Source: CAZVCJ01 sp964625745 (lineage in GTDB: Bacteria; Chloroflexota; Anaerolineae; VGOG01). Taken from it: DNA of 29,941 nucleotides. The stretch lies in NCBI GenBank assembly GCA_964625745.1, contig CAZVCJ010000038.1, positions 1 to 29,941 on the forward strand. Direction: 5' to 3'. Each line of letters begins with the position of its first letter. Positions within the stretch are counted from its first letter, which is position 1. Below the pieces are notes generated by a model. The model was not told the origin of the DNA. It made no database searches and saw only the letters and a list, made by a program, of their open reading frames with translations. Shown here in pieces: positions 1-5,449 of the stretch. A program made the position numbers and the translations under genes.

Positions 1-15
1 AAGTTCCCCAATCGT

Positions 16-170
16 GTCATTGCGAGTCTTCCATGGCGCGGCACGCCATCCGTAGAGGGCAGAAACGTCCCACCCTCACCCCTTCGCTCCACTCAGGGCA
101 GGCTCTAACCCTCTCCCTGCGAGGGAGAGGGGACTTGCCCCCTCGCCCCTTAAAAAACGCTCGCAATGAC
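16..170. repeat. MITE-like intergenic repeat with 11-bp terminal inverted repeats
   Basis: The 11-mer GTCATTGCGAG at 16-26 is matched exactly by its reverse complement at 160-170, bounding a 155-bp element. Inside it a second palindrome, CCCTCTCCC (109-117) / GGGAGAGGG (123-131), forms a 9-bp stem with a 5-base loop. No open reading frame of note lies inside. Paired terminal repeats around a non-coding interior are typical of small non-autonomous elements or REP-type repeats. I infer the class; no transposase or target duplication is visible. Confidence 0.5.
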
Positions 171-220
171 ATCGTGTCGGGAAGTTATTCTTTTACGAAC
201 CCTTAGTGGTGGGAGGAAAT

Positions 221-997
221 ATGGATGACAAGGCCAGTATCCTAGTAGTAGACGACGATGCGGGCATGTGCGAAACCCTATCCGATATCATGGAGGATAA
301 AGGCTACTACACTGCCATTGCCTTGGACGGCTACGTAGCCATTGAGAAGGTCAAAGAGATGAACTTCGATGTCATCCTGATGGACATCAGGATGCCGGGG
401 ATGAACGGGGTGGAGACCCTCAAGGAGATCAAGAGTATCCAGCCCAACACAGCCGTGGTGATGATGACGGCTTACGCCGTCGAAGACCTTATCATGGAAG
501 CCCTGCGCGAGGGGGCTTATAGTGTGCTGTATAAGCCCTTCGACATGGAAAGGATGATCAGCCTCATTGATGGTATAAGGAAAGAGGGACTTGTGCTGGT
601 GGTTGACGATGATCTCAATCATTGCGAGGCCTTCAAGGACGTATTGGAGGAAAGAGGTTACCAGGTCAGCATCGCCTTGAGTGGCGAGGAAGCGATCGAG
701 GTAGCGCGAGAGAACAGCTATGACATGATCTTCATAGACATAAAGCTCCCGAACATGAATGGCCTGGAAGCGTATCTGGCCTTAAAGAAGCTCAATCCCC
801 AGGCAGTTGCTGTGATGATGACAGCCTTCCGCCGGGAGGTAAAGGATATAGTGGCAGAAGCTCTGGAGAAGGATGCCTATACCTGCCTATACAAGCCTTT
901 CGATTTGGAGAGAGTGATTCAACTAGTGGACCGAATTTGTCGCGGAAAGCGCCAGGGAGAAGAACTCATGCGCAAAAGGGAAGCTTCCATCGAATAG
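221..997 (+). CDS. Double-receiver (REC-REC) response regulator, copy 1
   Basis: This 258-residue protein is two CheY-like receiver domains in tandem with no output domain. The first (about 1-120) has the acidic pair D11/D12, phospho-acceptor D55 in MDIRMPGMNG, T83 and K105. The second (about 124-240) has D129/D130, D173, T201 and K225, so both look able to accept phosphate. The ATG at 221 is preferred to the GTG at 206 because GGGAGGA lies just upstream and the protein then starts like its paralogue at 1772. It probably acts as a cytoplasmic phosphorelay intermediate or phosphate sink. Partners could be the kinase-like protein at 2520 and the REC-GspE protein at 3233, whose receiver has a very similar start. 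Immediately after its TAG stop, the same frame continues into an HD-GYP tail, so the gene may once have encoded a longer protein. Confidence 0.9.
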   Translation: MDDKASILVVDDDAGMCETLSDIMEDKGYYTAIALDGYVAIEKVKEMNFDVILMDIRMPGMNGVETLKEIKSIQPNTAVVMMTAYAVEDLIMEALREGAYSVLYKPFDMERMISLIDGIRKEGLVLVVDDDLNHCEAFKDVLEERGYQVSIALSGEEAIEVARENSYDMIFIDIKLPNMNGLEAYLALKKLNPQAVAVMMTAFRREVKDIVAEALEKDAYTCLYKPFDLERVIQLVDRICRGKRQGEELMRKREASIE

Positions 998-1159
998 GAT
1001 TTTCATCACTACAATGCCTCCTTCCGACCATACCGGCCGGCTCGCGGCATAGATGAAACCCTGAAGGAAATCTCACAGAATAGGGGCATCCCCTATGATC
1101 CTGAGGTGGTAGGTGCTTGCTTGAAGCTTTTCACTGAGAAGGGATTCGAGTTCGAGTAA
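998..1159 (+). pseudogene. Remnant of an HD-GYP domain (C-terminal end)
   Basis: In the same frame as the preceding gene, directly after its TAG, the sequence reads through for about 53 codons to a TAA at 1157-1159. The translation contains FRPYRPARGIDETLKEI and then IPYDPEVVGACLKLF. This matches the C-terminal end of HD-GYP cyclic-di-GMP phosphodiesterases (family pattern D-R-P-Y-R-P-A ... L-x-E-I ... G ... D-P-x-V-V). The catalytic HD and GYP motifs are absent, so the piece cannot be an active enzyme. The simplest reading is an ancestral receiver-HD-GYP protein that lost most of its output domain by internal deletion plus a stop. It is probably untranslated. Confidence 0.7.
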
Positions 1160-1162
1160 GAG

Positions 1163-1297
1163 ATGAACGAGAAACACATCGAAGTTCTGGCGACACTAGT
1201 GAATAAAGCTGATATAAGGCTCTATGATTTCTCACTGAACGTCAAGGCGGGAAGTTTCTTTTTTGCGGTTCCTGCGATACTGAGAGGAGCCATCTGA
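1163..1297 (+). CDS. Possible 44-residue hypothetical protein
   Basis: A short frame starting ATG at 1163 encodes 44 residues (MNEKHIEVLATLVNK..., ending in a hydrophobic stretch FFFAVPAILRGAI). It starts 4 bp after the HD-GYP remnant stops. No clear Shine-Dalgarno sequence precedes it and I recognise no family. The first 20 residues are amphipathic and charged. It could be chance reading frame in decayed sequence. Confidence 0.2.
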   Translation: MNEKHIEVLATLVNKADIRLYDFSLNVKAGSFFFAVPAILRGAI

Positions 1298-1304
1298 CGG
1301 GGGC

Positions 1305-1370
1305 TTCACGCCGAATTCACGCCAGATTCACGCTAGATTCACCCATAAATTTGGAAGAGGATGCTATACT
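1305..1370 (+). promoter_or_regulatory. Four 11-bp direct repeats upstream of a -10 box
   Basis: TTCAC recurs at 1305, 1316, 1327 and 1338, exactly 11 bp apart. The units are TTCACGCCGAA, TTCACGCCAGA, TTCACGCTAGA and TTCACCCATAA. A good -10 box, TATACT, lies at 1365-1370 with no convincing -35, so the array sits where an activator would replace the -35 contact. Helically phased 11-bp repeats resemble Pho-box-type sites bound by OmpR/PhoB-class regulators (the actinobacterial version has a GTTCACC core) and also the tandem direct repeats used by BldC-type proteins. The next gene encodes a BldC/MerR-like protein, so autoregulation is a second possibility. The repeats are seen directly; the binding protein is inferred. 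Confidence 0.6.
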
Positions 1371-1459
1371 TTAATTGGATTTGGCACTGTTTTCCATCAT
1401 TTTTATTGAGTTGCGAATAGCCCTCCATTAACGCCACAACACCAGGAGGATCAAATCAA

Positions 1460-1714
1460 ATGCAAAAGCGAGCGAAACGTCTACTCACGGCCAAGGAGGC
1501 CGCTGATTATCTGGGCATCAGTGTTGCCACCCTTAATAGAATGGGCAAGGAGGAGCAGTTAGTGCCTTTCCGGACGCCTGGTGGCCACCGTCGCTATAGC
1601 TTGACGATGTTGGATGAGTACTTGGAGGGAAGCCGACAGCGTCCCCCAGCAGCGACATCATCGGCAAAGCAAAGCCAGTCTCTTGAAGAGGCGACGCTGA
1701 TGGTTAGTGCCTAA
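1460..1714 (+). CDS. Small MerR/BldC/excisionase-type helix-turn-helix protein
   Basis: This is an 84-residue cytoplasmic DNA-binding protein. Residues about 8-58 form a MerR-like winged helix-turn-helix: LLTAKEAADYLGISVATLNR, then the wing motif FRTPGGHRRY, then a short helix. There is no effector-binding or coiled-coil dimerisation domain, so it belongs with the stand-alone BldC/excisionase-like group rather than full MerR regulators. The last 25 residues are polar and probably disordered. AGGAGG sits about 10 bases upstream of the ATG. The gene lies downstream of four 11-bp direct repeats and 57 bp before a double-receiver gene, so it may regulate this cluster. It might also be transcribed with it. 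Confidence 0.85.
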   Translation: MQKRAKRLLTAKEAADYLGISVATLNRMGKEEQLVPFRTPGGHRRYSLTMLDEYLEGSRQRPPAATSSAKQSQSLEEATLMVSA

Positions 1715-1771
1715 AGCGTATGCTCCCTGTATCACTGTTTTCATAACTGCCAAACCTGAATGCGGAGGACC

Positions 1772-2548
1772 ATGGACGACAAAGTTAGTATCCTAATAGT
1801 GGACGACGACGCAGACATGTGCGAGACCCTGTCCGATATCATGGAGGACAAAGGCTTTGGAGTTTTTGTCGCCTCTGGTGGTTATGCGGCCACCGAGAAG
1901 GTCAAAGAGATGAACTTCGATGTCATCCTCATGGACATCAGGATGCCTGGGATGAACGGGGTGGAGGCTTTCAAACAGATCAAGAGTATCCAGTCCAACG
2001 CAGTCGTGGTGATGATGACGGCCTACGCTGTCGAGGACCTCATCACGGAGGCCCTGCATGAGGGGGCGTACGGCGTGCTCTATAAGCCCTTCGACATGGA
2101 AAGGGTGATCGGCCTCATTGACAGCGTGAAGAAAGGAGGGCTCGTACTGGTAGTTGACGATGATCGCAATAACTGCGAGACTTTCAGAGATATACTAGAA
2201 GTCAGAGGCTACCAGGTCAGCGTCGCCTGGAGTGGTGAGGAAGCGATCGAGATGGCGCGGGATAATAGCTATGACATGGTCTTCATAGACACAGGGCTCC
2301 CGAATATGAATGGCTTGGAGACGTATCTGGCCATCAAGGAAGTCAATCCCCAGACGGTCGCTGTGATGATGGTCGCCTACTCCCGTGAGGTAGACGAGTT
2401 GTTAGAGGAGCCTTTAGGGGGGGATATTCATACTTATCTCCATAAGCCTTTTGAAATAGAGGAGGTGATTCAACTTGTTGACGGAATCTCTCGCAGAAAG
2501 CGCCAGGAAGGAGAACGAGATGCAGGCCACTCAGCCGACTTCGTCTGA
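1772..2548 (+). CDS. Double-receiver (REC-REC) response regulator, copy 2
   Basis: This 258-residue protein has exactly the same length and layout as the copy at 221. REC1 keeps D11/D12, D55, T83 and K105. REC2 keeps D129/D130, D173 and K225, but the conserved Thr after strand 4 is Val (V201, in MMVAYSREV), so its activation switch may be weakened. ATG 1772 is chosen over 1760 because GGAGGA lies immediately upstream and the protein then aligns with copy 1. The gene overlaps the start of the kinase-like gene by 29 bp, indicating co-transcription and probable translational coupling. Nucleotide identity with copy 1 is very high in REC1 (for example about 346-410 versus 1897-1961) and lower in REC2, consistent with tandem duplication followed by uneven divergence. 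Confidence 0.9.
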   Translation: MDDKVSILIVDDDADMCETLSDIMEDKGFGVFVASGGYAATEKVKEMNFDVILMDIRMPGMNGVEAFKQIKSIQSNAVVVMMTAYAVEDLITEALHEGAYGVLYKPFDMERVIGLIDSVKKGGLVLVVDDDRNNCETFRDILEVRGYQVSVAWSGEEAIEMARDNSYDMVFIDTGLPNMNGLETYLAIKEVNPQTVAVMMVAYSREVDELLEEPLGGDIHTYLHKPFEIEEVIQLVDGISRRKRQEGERDAGHSADFV

Positions 2549-3188
2549 GATATCGCCCACTATAGGAAAGTTGATAAGGATCGTAGGGCACGATATCAGA
2601 AACAAGTTGGGAGTGATGAATAACTCCATCTACTACCTCGACATGAAACTGGGCCACGGCGATGCAAAGGTGCAGAAGCACCTTCGGATCATGGGCAGGG
2701 AAGTCGCTAACGCAAACAGGATGGTTGCTGACCTGATGGACTTTGCCCTGTTCAAGGAGCCTCTGCGCCGGAAAAGCGACGTCAAAGCGATCATTGCGGA
2801 GGCGCTATCCCAGGCCTCCCTGCCAGATGGTTGGGAGGCAACCATCGACCTGAGTGACGACCTGCCGGCTCTAATGGCCGACGCCTTCCAATTGCAGAGG
2901 GCCTTCACAAACATAATCCTGAGAATTGTCGAAGGGGCGCCGGAAGGTAGTAAGCTCCAGATCACCGCCAGGGAGCAAGATGGCTTTGTGGAACTAGGGT
3001 TCGGAGCCGCTGGTCTCAACATCCCCCAGGAGAACCTGTCAGAGGCTGCTGCCCCCGCTGCATCGGCGGGTGGAACCAGCCTGGGAATGGCTGTGAGCAA
3101 GGTGCTGGTGGAGGGTCATGGGGGCACTATTGAGGCCCAACGCCTGGCCAGGGACTGGGCGGTTTTCGTGGTGAGATTGCCGTTGTGA
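2520..3188 (+). CDS. Histidine-kinase-like protein with degenerate ATP-binding domain
   Basis: This is a 222-residue soluble protein. Residues 15-80 form a HisKA-like dimerisation helix pair with a phospho-accepting H24 in VGHDIRNKLG. Residues about 85-222 have the outline of a HATPase_c domain. The N-box keeps only one Asn (N131). The G1 box that should read D-x-G-x-G is FGAAGL (161-166), without the Asp that contacts adenine. A G2-like GGTSLGM remains at 184-190. There is no sensor or membrane segment. It may serve as a phosphotransfer or scaffold protein for the flanking receivers rather than as an active kinase; that is inference. ATG 2520 is chosen because AAGGAGA lies a few bases upstream. 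A start at 2475 is open but has no such site. Confidence 0.75.
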   Translation: MQATQPTSSEISPTIGKLIRIVGHDIRNKLGVMNNSIYYLDMKLGHGDAKVQKHLRIMGREVANANRMVADLMDFALFKEPLRRKSDVKAIIAEALSQASLPDGWEATIDLSDDLPALMADAFQLQRAFTNIILRIVEGAPEGSKLQITAREQDGFVELGFGAAGLNIPQENLSEAAAPAASAGGTSLGMAVSKVLVEGHGGTIEAQRLARDWAVFVVRLPL

Positions 3189-3232
3189 GAATGCGAGCAG
3201 TTACAGCTTTAGTTTAGAAGGAGAGAAGTAGA

Positions 3233-5125
3233 ATGAGCGAAAAGGCGAGCATTTTGATAGTTGACGACGATGCCGACATGCGTGAGACGCTATCGGACAT
3301 CCTGGAGGGCAAGGGATATAGCGTGGTCATTGCCAGGGACGGCTCCGGGGCCGTGGCAGAGGCGGGGATGCGGCACTTCGACCTGGCCCTCATAGACATC
3401 ATGATGCCTGGCATGAACGGGATCGAGACACTGCGGGAGATCAAGAGAGCCGACCCTGAGATCACGACCATGATCATGACCGGGCACAGTGCCCTGGAGG
3501 GGATGGTCTCTGATGCGCTGAAGGCCGGGGTTGATGGCGTCCTGTATAAACCCTTTGAGATAGATGCCATCGTGCAGATGATCGAGACCAAGGCCGAGAC
3601 TCGTACTGGTCCTGCCCTCATTGATCTCAAGAAATATCAAGTCGAACCCCGAGCCTTGCGCCTGATCCCCGAGGCTACCGCCCGGAGGTGTAACCTCATG
3701 CCCCTCCGCATTGAGGACGATACCCTGGTGGTGGCTATGGCTGATCCTGATGATCTATATGCCATTGAGGACATCCGGGCCCTCTCCAGGATGGAAATCA
3801 AAGTCTTGCGCGCTGCTCTTATGGACATTCGCGGCGCCATCAACCTCCAGTATCGGGCCGCCAGTGAGATCGAGCGGGAGATCGATCGTATCCCCATTGT
3901 GTCGGACGAAGTGAGGCCGGAGGAAAGGATAACCTCTGATCACGTCGCCCAGGCTGCTGTTGTGCGCACTGTAGACCTCCTGGTCACTCAGGCGGTAAGG
4001 GATCGGGCCTCGGATGTCCACATCGAACCACAGCAGGACCACTCGCGCATCCGCTACCGCATTGACGGCATCTTGCATGACTCCCTCTCCTTGCCCCTGA
4101 GCGTCCATAGGCGGCTGGTTTCCAGGGTGAAGGTGTTGGCCAAAATAGACATTGCTGAACGGAGACGGCCCCAGGACGGCCAGTTCTCCCTCGAGGTAGA
4201 TAACCGGGAGATAGACATCCGTGTCGCCACGGCCCCCACGCCGTGGGGAGAAGTGGCTGTCATGCGTGTTTTGGACAAAGGTATATCCATCATGAATCTC
4301 TCAGAGCTGGGCTTCCTCCCCGGATCCCTGGAGATATACCAACAGCTAATCAGAGCCCCCCTCGGCATGATTCTGGTCAGCGGGCCGACGGGCTCGGGCA
4401 AGACGACGACTCTCTATGCCACCATCAGCCAACTGAATGCCGAAGAGCGCGGTATCATCACCATAGAAGACCCCATTGAGTACCATTTTCCCAACATGAA
4501 GCAGATCCAGGTAGACCCCCAGGTTGAACTCACCCTCGCCAGCGGCCTGCGGGCCATCATGCGCTTGGATCCGGACGTCATTCTGGTGGGTGAGATTCAC
4601 GATGTGGAGACAGCCAGGATAGCCACCCAGGCGGCTTTAACGGGACACCTGGTTCTAACCTCGATACATGCCAACGACGCCGTAGGGGTTCTCTTTCGGT
4701 TGATAGACCTGGGGGTCGAGCCCTTCCTCATCACTGCGTCGGTGGTGGGCGTTGTTGCCCAGCGCCTGGTGCGGCGGGTTTGCCCCCACTGCCTGGGCCT
4801 CCGCGAGGTGTCCGATGACGAACAATTGGCCTACGAACAGGAGATGGGGGAGGCGCGAACTCAATTCTACGTCGGGGCAGGCTGCAACTTCTGTGGCGGT
4901 AGTGGCTACCTGGGCCGAACTGGCGTTTTCGAGGTGCTGGTGATGAGCGATGAGATCAAGAAGTTGCTGATGAGGGGCGCTACTGCTGATGAGATCAAGG
5001 CTCAGGCTGTCGAGGAGGGGATGGTGTCCTTGCAGCATGTCGCAATGCTGACCGCGAAACAGGACCGTACCACACCTGCTGAAGTGATGCGCAACTTCCT
5101 TTTCGTGACGAGGCATGCCAATTGA
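3233..5125 (+). CDS. Receiver domain fused to a GspE/PilB-type secretion ATPase
   Basis: This 630-residue protein combines three parts. Residues 1-120 are a canonical receiver (D11/D12, phospho-acceptor D55, T83, K106) resembling the first receivers of the two double-receiver genes. Residues about 128-210 are an MshEN/T2SSE N-terminal domain. Residues about 230-630 are a type II secretion/type IV pilus assembly ATPase. The Walker A is GPTGSGKTT (384-392), the Asp box includes E412/D413, and the Walker B reaches E454 in ILVGEIHD (usually GEIRD). The His box has H472 and H479, and a zinc tetracysteine motif is formed by C517/C520 and C551/C554. All catalytic elements are present. The ATPase would power pilus or pseudopilus assembly at the inner membrane, with the receiver as an input for phosphorelay control. 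No pilin, GspF or GspD gene is in view. AAGGAGAGAAG precedes the ATG. Confidence 0.93.
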   Translation: MSEKASILIVDDDADMRETLSDILEGKGYSVVIARDGSGAVAEAGMRHFDLALIDIMMPGMNGIETLREIKRADPEITTMIMTGHSALEGMVSDALKAGVDGVLYKPFEIDAIVQMIETKAETRTGPALIDLKKYQVEPRALRLIPEATARRCNLMPLRIEDDTLVVAMADPDDLYAIEDIRALSRMEIKVLRAALMDIRGAINLQYRAASEIEREIDRIPIVSDEVRPEERITSDHVAQAAVVRTVDLLVTQAVRDRASDVHIEPQQDHSRIRYRIDGILHDSLSLPLSVHRRLVSRVKVLAKIDIAERRRPQDGQFSLEVDNREIDIRVATAPTPWGEVAVMRVLDKGISIMNLSELGFLPGSLEIYQQLIRAPLGMILVSGPTGSGKTTTLYATISQLNAEERGIITIEDPIEYHFPNMKQIQVDPQVELTLASGLRAIMRLDPDVILVGEIHDVETARIATQAALTGHLVLTSIHANDAVGVLFRLIDLGVEPFLITASVVGVVAQRLVRRVCPHCLGLREVSDDEQLAYEQEMGEARTQFYVGAGCNFCGGSGYLGRTGVFEVLVMSDEIKKLLMRGATADEIKAQAVEEGMVSLQHVAMLTAKQDRTTPAEVMRNFLFVTRHAN

Positions 5126-5136
5126 GGTGGAGAACC

Positions 5137-5243
5137 ATGAGTTGTTCGGCGCAGATTCCTGCCGGGTCAAAGTTCTGCAGCCACTGCGGGCCAAGATCGG
5201 TGGCGAGATGATCTGCCCCAACTGCAGCACGAAGATAGCCTGA
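5137..5243 (+). pseudogene. Frameshifted zinc-ribbon microprotein
   Basis: From ATG 5137, preceded by GGTGGAG, the frame reads MSCSAQIPAGSKFCSHCG and then runs out at a TGA at 5209-5211. If one G is added to the GGG run at 5188-5190, it continues as AKIGGEMICPNCSTKIA to a TGA at 5241-5243. That gives a 35-residue protein with CxxC pairs CSHC and CPNC, a typical double zinc ribbon. A one-base deletion in a homopolymer could be real decay or an assembly error. It lies 11 bp after the REC-GspE gene and would be the last gene of that operon. Function unknown. Confidence 0.6.
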
Positions 5244-5270
5244 AACGTGAAACGTCAAACGTGAAACTTA
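5243..5270. repeat. AAACGTG heptamer repeat
   Basis: A 7-bp unit is repeated about four times: AAACGTG, AAACGTC, AAACGTG, AAACTTA. The same core (CGTGAAACGTGA) recurs in the leader of the membrane gene at 13196-13248, so it is a dispersed short-period repeat of this genome. It lies between the zinc-ribbon stop and the terminator. Confidence 0.6.
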
Positions 5271-5305
5271 AACGTCTGGGGAGCCTGCACGGAGCATGAA
5301 CTGGA

Positions 5306-5353
5306 AAGGGCTTCCAGAGGTGATGCGCACCTTTGGAAGCCCTTCGCTTTTTG
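5306..5353 (+). terminator. Rho-independent terminator of the signalling/GspE operon
   Basis: The 17-base arm AAGGGCTTCCAGAGGTG (5306-5322) pairs with CACCTTTGGAAGCCCTT (5328-5344), with one G-U pair and a 5-base loop. A short T run (5348-5352) follows. It lies about 60 bp after the zinc-ribbon frame and closes the plus-strand cluster. Confidence 0.85.
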
Positions 5354-5372
5354 GGTGCGGTCGCAGTGTGGA

Positions 5373-5449
5373 GAACACGGATTGGCAGAATGGACGGATC
5401 AAATGACTTGGCCTGCGGCAAAATCCGTAAATCCTGCCCATCAGTGTTC
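5373..5449. repeat. Imperfect intergenic palindrome
   Basis: The arm 5373-5399, starting GAACACGGATTGGCAG, is matched imperfectly by the reverse complement at 5423-5449, which ends in CTGCCCATCAGTGTTC. The two arms leave a loop of about 23 bases. It reaches the last base of the minus-strand membrane gene's stop codon, so it may also serve as that gene's 3' end structure. No T run follows on the minus strand. Confidence 0.5.

Noticed and set aside
1..205. Small RNA or gene in the first 205 bases
   Set aside because: The segment is accounted for by nested inverted repeats and low-complexity pyrimidine-rich sequence, without promoter or terminator signals.
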